Assembly: GCA_030549335.1 (NCBI GenBank)
Contig: CM060195.1
Span: 43,716,991 to 43,780,990 of the forward strand
Reading direction: 5' to 3'
Length of the DNA stretch: 64,000 nt
Origin: Pontederia crassipes
Lineage: Eukaryota > Streptophyta > Magnoliopsida > Commelinales > Pontederiaceae
Shown here: positions 27,225 to 39,517 of the stretch, piece by piece
How positions within the stretch are numbered: position 1 is the stretch's first letter
How the letters are laid out: every line of letters begins with the position of its first letter
Made by a program: the position numbers and the translations under genes
Notes under the pieces: model-generated
The model's database searches: none
What the model saw: the letters and a program-made list of their open reading frames with translations, nothing else
What the model was told of the DNA's origin: nothing

Positions 27225-30058
27225 CAGTATTAAGTCTTTCGAAGTTTCTTAGTCCTATGAAATATTATGATTGAAGTGATTTTTTTTTTCTTTTGGTTCT
27301 TCCATTCGATAATTAAAGTTATCCTTTATATATTAATTAAATTCAACAGCGTAAAGATTTTGTATAACTCATATGTATATAACTCAATTACATTAAAAAA
27401 AACTTAAGTAGCTCAGATGCAACCATGAACTATCGGAATTGAAATCTTGACCTGGTCAAAGAGGTAAGAACAAATCTAGAACCTATTTGTCAAACAAGGC
27501 CCTCAGTTCATGTATTGACATTTGTCCTTAAATTTGGGGGGGTCAAAAACTTTGAAACAAAAGCGTTTGGAATTTTGGACCGAAATTAAAATCTTATGGA
27601 TGGTTTAAGGCGTATAATGAGGCCGATATAATATATAATTGATGTACGTGGGGAGTAGTCAAGCGGAATGAAATGTAACACATTAATTATAATCGTATGA
27701 GGGCTACGGCGACAATAATTTATGACACAAATTAGACCAGTACATGTGTGCACGTGAACCAAGGAAAGAGGAGAGAGAAAAGGGGGGAGAGGGGGAGAGA
27801 GACTGCACGTGCGAGGATACGTTAGATGCACTCCTCTAGGGCCCGCAGTTCGAGGGAGGGGTTGGATCCGAATCCATTCCATTCCATCCCACTGAACTCG
27901 GTGACACTTGTTAAGATTGTATTTTTTTTTCTACGGTGTTAATATAAATTTAGTGTCGGAATTAATTAATTATTAATTTATTAATTTCTTTGGGGATCGA
28001 AGGGATTCTTACGCTATCTTTCACCACCTCCCACGCACGCCATCTGCTCGTCTCGTTCCCTGGTCAAAACAGGTTATAAATCCGTCCTCGGGATTAATAT
28101 CCGGGTTAATTACCCTCATTCTTATAAGAAATTAATTGTATCATATGATGTACTTATTAGTTTAACTCCCACATTTATTTTCGATGTATTAAATGGCGTA
28201 TATTTGTTTTATATACACGAGGAACTCAACAAATCTTATTAGCATTTTTTTTCTTCTCAAATCGCAATTGGTGCCAAAATATATTTTTTCTTCTCACTTC
28301 ACTGTCCCAACGTCACCTCTCATCTTAATTCAACGAATAATTGTAGATGGATCGACTTAATTGTATTTCCTATTTTTAATAGAATTCGTGGTGTAACTTA
28401 ATGGAGCAGCTCTTAAAGAAATATTTTGAGCCTAAAATGTATTGGTGAAAGTTACGTGTTTTTTTGTTTTTTTTTTTATTTTTCTTTCTTATATTAGACG
28501 CTTTACATACGAATGCAAAACTTGTGGTCTCTTGGAAATATTATTAGAAACATATAAAATATTTAATTATTACTCTAAATTAGTTATTTTTTTTGTTTTC
28601 CTGCTTAGGTTTTACTTCAAACATAAGCCAAATTAAAATTGCTAGCTCATAGGTTATAAAATATTATATGTATATATATGTATGTATATAATTTTAATAA
28701 TAAATGGATAATTATCATAGAACTCTCCTGATGGGGCTCACAATCCAATGTGTAATGAAAAGGATTGACACGAAAAACTAACGGAAAAGTATTCATAATT
28801 TTCTTTAGAAAAGGCAATTACTCTCTCTCTCTCTCCCCTCAACTAACCTCTCATTTAGCGCTTCAAATCAACTTCTTTTTTAAATGTAAATTTATTTAAA
28901 TATTCAAATATTCTAAACAAAATTTCTGAGAACTTCAATACTCAATAAATCGATGAAAATATAATTGCGTGGATTGCATACTGACATGAAAATATTGGAA
29001 AAAGGAGAGAGAGAGACTCTCTGACCACAGACAGAGTCTGCATTCCTTCTTCTTCGCCTACGTTTCTGTGCTGTGTCTCCTTGGGAAAAGGTAGAAGGAG
29101 ACTTCCTCACTTTCACCTCGTCAATCTCCAAACATGTAAACTGTGTTGCCGTTTCCATCGCTATCCCTTGCACACCCACGTTGTCCCTTGCATGCCGTTC
29201 TCTCACTCCCACTGCATGCAACGCCAACTCCATTACCAAAGACAAAGAAATGGACAACATAACATTTTCCTCTGTGTTTCGAATTAACGATTTCAAAGAC
29301 AGACCAAAGTTGAAAAATATTATTTATTGATACTGCTCCCCTCCTTAGATAATAATTTATTGATATTGATTTCTCTATCTCTCCCTCTCTTAAACAATAA
29401 TTTATTCGCTTTCATCCTTAGATTAAAAAAAATCATTTGTTCAAAGCTCCCATCAAAGTATTCCAGTTTTTTCCGTTTTTTGTGCAACTACAATTTATCA
29501 TTGAGAAGATATTAAAAAACTAAAATAATTACTTGAGCATTTGAAAGTTACCAGAAATTAAACAGGCGTATATTTTAAGATTTATTTATCTTTTCAAATG
29601 GCAATAAAGAAAACAGATGTAAGTAGATGAATGAAAGGAAATTAGTTGTTGATCATTCAGAGAAGTTAAGTAGGTAATTTATTTATTTAATTAGGAGCGA
29701 AAATGAAGATCAAATTCATTGTTTAACATAGGAGGAAAATGAATGCATAATATTTATTATAAAAAATATTTTGGGGGGTTTTACTAGTTTATCAATAAAT
29801 AGTATCGTGTTGAACTATTTTATTATTACATAACCTTTTTGTTAATCAATTTTTTAAATTAAATCATTTACCAAAAGTACCAAATACAATAAGCAAAGTT
29901 TTCAAGTATATCATGTAAATTCTTTCCGGCGAAAAAATCTTCAATTCGAAGTGAGAGACCTCTCTCAGTAGCTTTCAATATCGAACTTTTCGACGCTTAA
30001 TTTAGTAGTTTCAGTTAATTAAATCAAAAGATTGTTGAACAAACAAAAAAAACACCTT

Positions 30059-30064
<6 letters not shown>

Positions 30065-30117
<53 letters not shown>
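30065..30117. repeat. (TA)n microsatellite
   Basis: About 26 TA units; a second tract of about 21 units follows at 30247-30288. Confidence 0.95.
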
Positions 30118-30122
<5 letters not shown>

Positions 30123-30243
30123 GTAAAAGTTAAATCTTGTTTTGTGGGCAAAATTGAAAGCATCATTTTGATATATACAATGCTTCATAACAAGGAACGA
30201 AGCTAGCATACATTGATATTGTCCGGGTAAGTTAATTTTCTTA

Positions 30244-30246
<3 letters not shown>

Positions 30247-30288
<42 letters not shown>
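30247..30288. repeat. (TA)n microsatellite
   Basis: About 21 uninterrupted TA units, 130 bp after the preceding TA tract. Confidence 0.95.
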
Positions 30289-30292
<4 letters not shown>

Positions 30293-31171
30293 TTCACTAT
30301 AATATCCGAAATTGATTGGACAGAAATTCAGATAATTATCCGGAAGATGTTAAACGTGCCTATGACGGATGAGTTAAACTCTCAATAAAGATTATTTCGT
30401 GTACGTACAATTTTGAATTGAAAAGATGAATATATTTTTACCATTTGACACTAATATATGCTCGTTGCATATGATGTATACATGCGAGTGTGGTGAAATG
30501 TACATGTTAATAATTATCTCGTAGCTGGTGTTGTGAAATTAATGTGTCAAAAGTTGAGGTTTATAGGAAGCCCCCGGAGACTATTAAGGATGCAGTTAAT
30601 GAATTGGTCTCTTAGTTTATCTATGAAAGCAGCTAGAAGAGGGTTAATTACAGTGCGGTGCGTCCACCTGTGACCATATGATTAATTCTTCTTCGTTCTT
30701 CGAGGTTTGTACAAGCTCCATTTCTTCCATGTCAAGGCTTCCGATCAGACCGATCCTTGCCTATATCAATGCATACTTGTGGAAACAACCTTATGCATGG
30801 CCAATCCCTCTCATGATACAACATTAACTAATTATGGAAATTTGTTAAAAATATATAAAAAAATGATGATGTTGCTCTTCCTAATAACTTAAGTTTTTAG
30901 GAAAAATGATTAGCATATCAAACTCAACATGCTATCAAAGCAGAGATCAAGAGTTCAAATCTCCCCTTTAACTTTTTTTATTATACTATTATATATGATA
31001 ATTTATGATATATGATTTTTTTTAAAAAAAATATGATTCCCCTACCCCCACCCCCACCCCATCTAATTTTTGTAAGTATACTATATACCATATGTTTTTT
31101 CTTAAAAATTCATAATATTATAAGAAATCGACACAAATTAATATACTGTTGTATTTTTATATATACTGTTG

Positions 31172-31176
<5 letters not shown>

Positions 31177-31202
<26 letters not shown>
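31177..31202. repeat. (GTAT)n microsatellite
   Basis: Six tandem TATG/GTAT units in AT-rich intergenic DNA. Confidence 0.85.
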
Positions 31203-33753
31203 ACTAATAAGTTTGATTTCTTTCTAGATCAAATCTATTTAAAAAATTAGTTACATATATCGTCATCTAACTTTTTTACGTTAATTATTGCATATATATA
31301 ATGTTAAATATAATTATATTATTTTATCATAAAATTTAACTTGCAAGATGAATGCGACAAATAAAAAATGCATGATGAATAATAAAAAGATATATTTTAA
31401 CTAAAATAAATAAAATTTTATAATTATAATCTTTTTAATATATATTATTTTGGAGTAAATTTATTTTCTTAATTGTATTTTTTAGTATAATTACATGTTT
31501 ATTCATGCATGTGGTGTGTCATTTTTATTACCTGCATTAGTTGATTTTTCAAATTTAATTAATATTATATCATCATGCATATAATAAGGGAATGAACAGT
31601 ACTAGCCAGTTAAACCATTAATTAGTTTAGTTGCATGTTGTGAGTTGTGGGATATTAAAACCATTTATGGGTCAAAAACAAGTACTCACACATCAGAGTG
31701 CTAATGCTTTGATATAAATGCACATGACCTTTGTTACCTATATATGTCTGTGTTCCATTTTGTGCTTCGTGCTACTTTTCTAAGTTTCTTCTGAAACAAG
31801 TCGTCCAGGATTCTTAAGTGTATATCAATTCTACAATGATTATGCATGATATTGACAATATGAAGTAACATTTAATTTCAATTTGTTTCACGTACCCTTC
31901 CTTCACGAATTAATGTTAAGGATTTATTAGGTCAAACACATACAACAATAATAATATGCATTGTGCAATAAGAGAGTGCAGCTCCATGCATGATTAGGTT
32001 TTTATGGGGCTTAAACTCATAGAGATATATAGCACGAGGCGATTGCTTGAATCCAACTCAATTTGGGATCTAATTAAACACAGTGTGCGAATCAAGAACA
32101 TTGTGTAACGTGCACTTGCTTCGCATACAAGTAGCTAGCAAAATCATGTCAGCTTATATCTCTCTATCAACTAGCTAGCATTATCATAGATCATGTGTGG
32201 CTATACATTTAGAAAGATTAAGCTAATTGTTATTCACAAGGATTAATTAGTCAATTAAAAGGTGGAGTAATTGTTGGTATATCTATTCCTTGCCACTCAA
32301 CTTTGATTGCATCAATGGAGAATCAAACCAGGCAGGTAATTGCTTTGAAATATAATTTGGTTGTTCTCTTTTTGGGAGAACAAGCTAGGGAGTAATGGAT
32401 AAGTAGCTTTATTTCTTAAGAAAAAACTCCGTATCCTGTTTCTCATGACTATCGATGCATATATGGATCAATAATGTCATGGTTTTGTGTAACACTTTGA
32501 ACCGTACGAATTTAAAATACGTCTTAATAAGTGAAAATTTATTATCACCTCCATGCTTTATCTATGTAGGACTATTTAATGAGATCATGAAATGTCAGAT
32601 CGTTACATTTTGAGTATATTTATAATTGCAACATGTATATACATCATTATCGTCGTCATCATCATCATATTTGCAGGAGATACATCTTTTGTAATTTCTT
32701 GCCAATTAAGAAATTTGAATATATATTTTTATGTTTAATTCCTCGTACCAACATATTTACATTCTTGTAATTCTACATTGGACCTATAATATAAAATTTA
32801 TAAATTTTAATACTCAAACTTTTAATATTTCACACTTTATCTCATCGTTGTTATTTTTTTGAAACTAGAAAATCACCATTATGCCCATAACTTAAGAATA
32901 GGAATATCAAAAAAATAGAATAGCGGACACATCCCTCATCCTAAACTTTTAGCTACAAAAGTTTTATTTAAAATTTGATTAAAGATAGTTTGACTTATTG
33001 AAAGGGTAAAACTGCCGTTACATAATTAAAAAAATAATATTGGAAAACCTATCACACATTGATGAAACCAGTTAATTTTCAAATTTGAATATGTTTGGGA
33101 ACAACAAAAGGAAAAAATAATTGTGGCGATATTAATTATGCTTCCTCATCATTCTCGATTTATAATGAACGACAAAAAAATCAATTAATAAATTTATCAT
33201 CCGTCATAAATTTAATTATGATGAATGGATGCCTAATAATACTAAAAAAACATGTATTTTAATTATTAGATTAAAATTAAAATTAAACAATGAAACCATA
33301 AAAAAATATAAATTCATAATAGAATCGTACAAATGATGGAGGTAAAAGAAATTTTCATAAAGAATGTTCAATTAATATACGGCACCTTCATTTTTTTATA
33401 TGTTTCTCATTGGGCAAAACTTAATGGGCCTTTGATGTTCTATGTATTTTGGAAATCGATCTGGAAAGTTAATGGGTAATTTAGGTAAAGCGCGAATATA
33501 TTCTTATATGGGCCTTTTAAATCAAGGTAAAACTTGTCACCTTTTATCGTTGATAATATTGGGACTCTAAGAGGGGACCAAAATGTTTATTCTGATCGAT
33601 TTTTTTATTGATATCGTCTAACTCTAATCATCGATACTAAATTTACTATTTTAATTCATATTTAGAACTATCGATATATAAGTGGTTTATATATAGATGT
33701 TGTCATTTTTTTACATTCATAATCCTCCTAAGAAGAAGAGTAAGCTTTAGTAC

Positions 33754-34040
33754 CACTACAACAAAATTATGATTTAGAGACTAATTTTTTAGGAATTAAT
33801 AATATTTAGTTCTTAAAAATATAAATATTAGAGACTACTGTGATAGTAATTTTAATTTTTTATTTATTCGAAACTAAAATTTCACTTGTGGTTATTAAAA
33901 AGACATCTTTTTAGAACTAATGAAAAACTTTTGATCACTAAGAGGACTAAGAAATTTTGATTCCAAAAAGTATTAAAGATTAAAATTAAAGTTTTATAGA
34001 CTAATGTGTTTGGTTTCGAAATAACTTTTTTGGCATAGTG
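33754..34040. mobile_element. Possible decayed CACTA-type MITE
   Basis: The left end reads CACTACAACAAAA and the right end, reverse-complemented, CACTATGCCAAAAAAG. Both resemble CACTA-superfamily termini. Inner matches around 'agagactaa' and its complement near the right end support an inverted-repeat structure of 287 bp. The flanking 3-mers (TAC and AGT) do not match, so a target duplication is not preserved. It lies 258 bp from the better-defined CACTA element. Confidence 0.45.
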
Positions 34041-34298
34041 AGTTGTGGTAATTAATTTTTTTCGCTCTTCTAATTTCCTGCTATAATTATTTTTTTTTAA
34101 TGGGAATGATCAAGTAAACTTTTAAAAGGACAAAAATAATAACAAAATGGAAATAAAAACCTATTATAAAAATCGATTTTTTTAAAAAAATATTAAAGCA
34201 TGGGTCGGCTTTATTTGGCAAAAATTTAAAGATGCTAATTAATCCTCATCATTTTAATGTGAAACAATGTGTACATGTATCATGTCCAACGTGACTTG

Positions 34299-35957
34299 CA
34301 CTACTAGAAAAACGTTGATTACCGACGGTCCGGACCGTCGGTAATCAGCCCGAAAACCGTCGGTAATGCAATTACCGACGGTTTTTCAGTCAGAATCGAT
34401 CCGTCGGAAAAATGCTCGTCACAAACGGATTTGCGACGGTTAAAAAAGATTCGTCGAAAATATCGACGGTCAGAACCGTCGGAACAGTCCCCGGCGGTTC
34501 GAACTGTCGAAATTTTCGACAATTGCAACCGTCGGAAAAGGCCGGCGGTCCGAACCGTCGAAATTTTCGATCGAAAAAGACCGGCGGTTCGAGCCGTCAC
34601 AACTTTTCGACGGTCGCAACTGTCGAAACTTTGGACGGGCGTCGCAATCGTCGATCTTTTGGCGATCGCAATCGTCGCAAATAATTTTTTAAATATAAAA
34701 AAATTAGCGGCCGGATCGGACCGCGGCCGATCCGACCGCGGGAGGCTGGATCGGACCGCGGCCGATCCGACTGCGGGAGGCCGGATCCGCCGCCAGGCGG
34801 CGGATCTGAACGCCCGGCGGCGGATCCGGCCGCTGGAGGTCGGACCCGGCAGCCTGAAGGCCGGATCCGAACGCCCGACGACCGAGCGGCCGATCCGGCC
34901 GCTGGGGCCGGATCCGGCCGCTGGGGCCGGATCCGGCCGCCAGTCGGTCGATCGGCCGCGCCGCCAGTCGGTCGATCGGCCGCTGGGGGCCGGATCCGAC
35001 CGACAGCAGCCTTTGGCCGGAGAGAAAGAGAGAGAGACGCCGGCGCGGAGCGGGAGAGAGAAAGATAGAGAGACGCCGGCGCGGGAGAGAGAAAGAGAGA
35101 TGCCGGCGCAGGAGAGGGTCGCCGGTGCAGGAGAGGGTCGCCGGCGCGGGAGAGGGTGCTCACTACCAGGAGAGAGAGAGAGGAGAGGATGGAGAGAGAG
35201 AGAGGAGTGGAGGGAGGAGGGAGAGAGAGAAGAGGGAGGAGGAGGAATATATATAAAGGGAAAAAGTGGAAAGAAAGCGGGAAAAGAAAAAAAAAGCGGG
35301 ATAACGAAATTTTAATTACCGACGATTTCGGCCGTAAAAAACGTAAATATTAAATATTTTTATAATTACCGATGGTTGTGACCGTCGAAAATATATTTAG
35401 TTATATATAATATTTATATTTTATTTTACCGATGGTTTGAACCGTCGATAATCGTTATCGACGGTCAAAACCGTCGGTAATCGTTACCGACGGTCAAAAC
35501 CGTCGGTAATTGTGACGGTTTGGACCGTCGCTAGTTATATTAATAAAATACTCTTTATATGATATTATTATACATTTACCGACGGTTACGACCTTCGGAA
35601 ATTGCGGCGGATTTTGCGACGGATGGATATCCGTTGGAAATATCGACGTTCCTAATCGTCGAAAAATTAAATAATAATATAATAAATTATATAATTAAAT
35701 TTTTTATTTCCGACGGTCGTGACCGTCAGAAAATCCGTCGAAAAAATTTAATAATAATATAAAAAATATATAATTTAATTTTTTTATTTCCGACGGTCGT
35801 AACAGTCGGAAAAGTCGTCGGAAATTACGACGGATGGATATCCGTCAGAAATATCGACGTTCCTAATCGTCAAAAAATTAAATAATAATATAAATTATTT
35901 TCGACGATCATAACTGTAAAAAATTATCCATCGAAAAATCACGATTTTCTTGTAGTG
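34299..35957. mobile_element. Non-autonomous CACTA-superfamily DNA transposon, 1,659 bp
   Basis: The left terminus is CACTACTAGAAAAACG. The right terminus is ...GATTTTCTTGTAGTG, whose complement starts CACTACAAGAAAA. Perfect TTG duplications flank it at 34296-34298 and 35958-35960, the 3-bp length expected of CACTA elements. Both subterminal regions are packed with direct and inverted copies of accgacggt/accgtcggt, the usual transposase-binding arrangement. The centre (about 34706-35240) is very GC-rich with repeated ggccggatccg-like units, then (GA)-rich sequence. No transposase is encoded. The long frames across it (up to 294 codons) are repetitive Arg/Pro/Gly-rich shadows that change with strand and frame, so I do not call a gene. 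Confidence 0.85.
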
Positions 35958-37391
35958 TTGTGACTCCTTGTCTCCACATCTAGTTGCCAACTATGATCCA
36001 TACGTGCATGGTCCACTTTGTGGCTTACATTGGCCATTTGAAAGTTCAAGTTTGGAAGGTAGTCGTTGCAGTTGACTAGAAGTATCAAATATATCAACGT
36101 CAATGCTCGGTCAACTTTTCTCCACACAAAGGAGAAGGAAGCACTGCAGCAACAAACAACGTCAGGGTTAGAAATTTCAACCAACTTTTGGTACATTCCA
36201 CTTGGGCAAACTAAATAATAATTAAGAAAAATATTTTAGTGAAATGATTAAACAGATATCGAAAAATTTAATTAGTATGAAAAAAAAGAAAGAAGAGAAG
36301 ATGTGCTTTAGGCTGATTTATTCTTTATATAGTAATTAATTGATATCTTATCGGTCAACGTTTTTTTTAATGTTATCAAACAGCATTTTTGTTCTACTCC
36401 CTAATTTCTTTAGTTATTAGGAAACAGCATAAGGTAAGGCAACAAGAGGCAAATAGATTCGGGAGGTTGGACGCTACGCACTCAATTAATTACTTAATAA
36501 TTGTGTGCCATTGAAATAGTCGACATAACATTAAAACAAAACTATTTCTTGAAGTACGCATTGGATTTCATTTAAGAACAATTTCACGCAACATTAACAC
36601 CAACAACTAACATTTTGAAGAAAAAGATAAACAATTTATTACGGTTCGTAGCTTGTAATTAGGTAAAAAAAAAACTCTTAATTTGTATAATAAAAGACAT
36701 GGAAGAGAGAATTATATCCCATTCAACATGAATAGGTTAATTTTATATTATTTCTGACGTAAAATGTTGATAATGTATTGAATTTGATTGTAATCATATA
36801 TGAGCCCTTTAGTAATGGGACGATGAAATCGTCCGTCCTATATAGTTATTTCGTATCTTTATTATCATCAATATTCTATATAAGAAAGAGAGTCACTGTC
36901 CGATAATATAGTCTAATTTAGAATGAACCTCATTAATATCGTGTATTTTTTTGTATGTGATTTCTCCTTTTTTTTTGTAACAGTAAATTAGTCTTAGGTA
37001 ATTATACGATAAATTAAAATCAAAATAACGTGATGATGGCGACATCATTAATTGTGCCAGCATACAGGTAAGTGTTGCCGAGCTCGAATGAGCTGACTCG
37101 TTCTATCAACCTGACTAACCCGACTTGAGTAAGCGACTGGTTCAAATCGGCACGAGGGTTTTATGAACGAGAAAGTTTTCTTTTCGGTTTTTGATACTTC
37201 GCATCATCGTCCACAATATTGTTTTTTTTATAATATCATGTCAGGTTTTAAATAAAGTAGAATGATCCTGGCTTAGCTACATATAAATAAATTAAAAAAT
37301 TACTCATGACTGATGATATATAGCCTTGCTACTAAAATTGAATCGATATTTTGAATAAAAGCACTAGGATAGTTGTTGATAACATGGTTCA

Positions 37392-37690
37392 CTACAAAAA
37401 AAAAAAAAATCCTATTTGCGACATATATTTCTGTCATAAATGACGCTAAATCAATCGGATATATGTTTTTCTTACCAACAATTTTTGAAAAACACTCGCT
37501 CTAATGTTTTTATCAATGGATTAGAATATCCTTCACAAATTTCGATGAATCAAATCGTCGAAAGTTTCGAAGCGCGTGATAATATTCGCAAGTTCTGAAG
37601 AATAATCGTCATAATTTTTTACGAACATGTCATCCCTTTAGAATTTTCGACGGATCTATCGGTAGGAAATTCGAGAAGAAGATCAATCCA
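37392..37690. mobile_element. Possible CACTA-type terminal fragment
   Basis: Starts with CACTACAAAAAAAAA and includes short motifs such as aatcgtcgaaag and ttcgacggatc that resemble the subterminal repeats of the element at 34299-35957. No matching right terminus or target duplication was seen, so this is a weak call. Confidence 0.35.
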
Positions 37691-38080
37691 TCAATAATTA
37701 GATAATTTATTAAAAAAATAAACTTTATTTTCCTGAAATTGTATTATTTTTTATTTATTTGAAATCATTTAGTTTTTATTTATCAAAAGTTATATTAAAT
37801 TTTAAATATAAAATTATACAAAATGATATTTTATAATAAATGTTAAAATTATATTAAAAATGATAGAAAATTCATAATTATTTTATGCAAAAATTAAAAC
37901 TTATAAACTTCTCCTCCAAGAGAGCGAAGTCGGCCCCAAACCGGATCGTTACTGTCTCCATCGCAAATCCTTGTCACCGCTACTAAATATCTAAAAAGAA
38001 AATGTGGGATGAAGCGGACGGATCGGTCAGCTGCCTCACAGCTGCCAAGTCCTTCTTGCTCGATCGCGCGCTTCCATCGT

Positions 38081-38086
38081 TTGACT
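38081..38086 (+). promoter_or_regulatory. W-box (TTGACT) upstream of the VQ gene
   Basis: WRKY-binding core TTGAC[CT], here TTGACT. A second, inverted copy (ggtcaa) lies at 38147-38152. The two flank the presumed TATA box. Confidence 0.4.
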
Positions 38087-38125
38087 CCGTCTACTCTACT
38101 ACGCATCTCCAGTTCTGAAGTCGTC

Positions 38126-38135
38126 TATATATATA
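38126..38135 (+). promoter_or_regulatory. Probable TATA box of the VQ gene
   Basis: TATATATATA about 180 bp upstream of the VQ start codon, within GC-balanced sequence, which leaves a leader of roughly 150 nt. Confidence 0.55.
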
Positions 38136-38307
38136 GGTGCCTGACCGGTCAACCACCATACAACTGAAAAGTAAAGTGAGGCGAGCAAGGAAAAGGTGCA
38201 CATATCGATCCAGTTAACAAGAAGCATATACAGATTACATTCGGAAGTGCGTTCGATTCGATCACGAACGCACGCCCGTACGTACACGTAGAGTGGAGGT
38301 CGTCGAA

Positions 38308-38736
38308 ATGCCTGGCAAGCGAGAAAGAAGGGTCGAAGTGAAGGTGACGGTCATCGAGACCCAGTACGTGGAGACGGACACCGCCAGCTTCAGGTCGGTC
38401 GTGCAGAAGCTCACCGGGAAGGACTCGACGGCGGCGGAAACAGCGGCGAAGACCTTGGCGACGGCTGCGGCGGCGACGGGGAGTTGTCATGCTGTGGCGG
38501 AGTCCAGCGAAGCGTTCGGCTGCTGCCGGGGAGAAAACTGGTACAAGGAACTGGTGACGACGACGTCGACGTCGTCCGCGCCGATGACGATGGATGGCAG
38601 GCACCACTCGTCGTTCCTGGCGTCGACTATTGGTGGACTCATGGGGGCAGGAGGGAGCTCGTGGTCGAGGAGAAGCGTCGATGCAGTAGAAGACGACCTC
38701 TGGAAAATACTACAACTCCCCCGAGAAGACGACTAA
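38308..38736 (+). CDS. VQ motif-containing protein (VQ1/VQ10-like)
   Basis: Intronless 142-residue plant VQ protein. Family members bind group I/IIc WRKY factors in the nucleus and modulate defence and stress transcription. The VQ motif FRSVVQKLTG lies at residues 28-37, preceded by a segment (VTVIETQYVETDTASF) like that of VQ1 and VQ10. The rest is Ala/Thr/Ser-rich and low in predicted structure. The C-terminus ends in an acidic and aromatic segment, EDDLWKILQLPREDD. An in-frame GTG lies upstream, but the first ATG is at 38308. The last 123 bp are duplicated directly downstream in the same frame, after the TAA, and the gene may have ended there once. The two W-boxes and TATA box upstream suit a stress-regulated VQ gene. 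Confidence 0.88.
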   Translation: MPGKRERRVEVKVTVIETQYVETDTASFRSVVQKLTGKDSTAAETAAKTLATAAAATGSCHAVAESSEAFGCCRGENWYKELVTTTSTSSAPMTMDGRHHSSFLASTIGGLMGAGGSSWSRRSVDAVEDDLWKILQLPREDD

Positions 38737-38862
38737 GGAACGACGTCGACTATTGGTGGACTTATGGGCGCAGGAGGGAGCTCGTGGGCGACGAGAGGCG
38801 TCGATGCAGAAGAAGACGACCTTTGGGAACTACTACAACTCCCCCGAGAAGACGACTCATAA
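38621..38862 (+). repeat. In-frame tandem duplication of the VQ gene 3' end
   Basis: Two tandem copies offset by 123 bp (cgtcgac at 38621 and 38744). The first codes for the VQ protein C-terminus and closes with TAA at 38734-38736. The second, 38737-38862, continues in the same frame as 41 codons and its own TAA: it repeats STIGGLMGAGGSSW, then DDLW and LLQLPREDD with a few substitutions. The offset is an exact multiple of three. Confidence 0.9.
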
Positions 38863-39029
38863 TTAAGAATTCTGTACTTTTCTTTTTGTATGTTTTGATA
38901 TTTTAGAACGGGGCATAAGTACTGATTAACTAAGACTGGAATAGGATATTGCCGTGTATATTTGAAGCTCAGCTTTGTAGTATCAAAAATGAAAAAAAAA
39001 GAATACAACATTTTGAATGTTTTTTGATA

Positions 39030-39073
<44 letters not shown>

Positions 39074-39074
39074 T
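39030..39074. repeat. (TA)n microsatellite, left flank of inverted-repeat element
   Basis: About 22 TA units with one C interruption, ending where the inverted-repeat element begins. Confidence 0.9.
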
Positions 39075-39517
39075 GAGTTTAATGGGGCTCCTACCCACTC
39101 AAGTGGGTAGGAGAGGAGCCTCCTACCTACATTGAATGCCATCCGATCAGATTGGACGGCACCCACGACAGTTGAGATCGAAATGCAAGCAGGCAACGCG
39201 CTGTGGTGGCGGCATGACGACGAGCAGCTGCAACGGCGTGGGCGGCGAGCAGCGAAAGTGGCATTTGGGGGCAGGTAACGTCAGTGGCAACAGCGTCGCA
39301 GCGGCGAGCAGAGACGACGGCAGCGGGGGCAGCGAGCAGGGACTCCTCTAACTCTCTTCACGCTGGTGATCGCCGGCGTTCTTCGCTCTCTCCTGCGCCT
39401 ACGATTGACGATCGGCCACATTGTCTGATTTCTTCTTTAAATTGCGCACAATCACTTCAGTCGTCCGATCAAATCGGACGATTAGAATGTTAGGTAGGAG
39501 GCTCCTACCCACTAAAT

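Larger units (their letters stand above)
26415..33753. other. Gene-poor AT-rich spacer
   Basis: Over 7 kb without a recognisable gene. It contains (TA)n tracts at about 27197-27223, 30065-30117 and 30247-30288, and a (GTAT)n tract near 31177-31202. A GC-richer island at about 28980-29260 has open frames on both strands but no domain I recognise. Confidence 0.55.
35961..38100. other. AT-rich spacer upstream of the VQ gene
   Basis: No gene recognised. A stretch at about 37392-37690 begins CACTACAAAAAAA and carries scattered cgtcgaaa/cgacgga motifs, suggesting the decayed left part of another CACTA-type element; no right end was found. The proximal 300 bp forms the VQ promoter. Confidence 0.5.

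Noticed and set aside
34431..35315. 294-codon Arg/Pro/Gly-rich frame in the CACTA element
   Set aside because: The region is a GC-rich repeat array. Equally long frames occur in other frames and on the opposite strand, and no domain is visible.
37892..38287. Minus-strand frames over the VQ promoter
   Set aside because: No domain; overlap a clear plus-strand promoter and leader.
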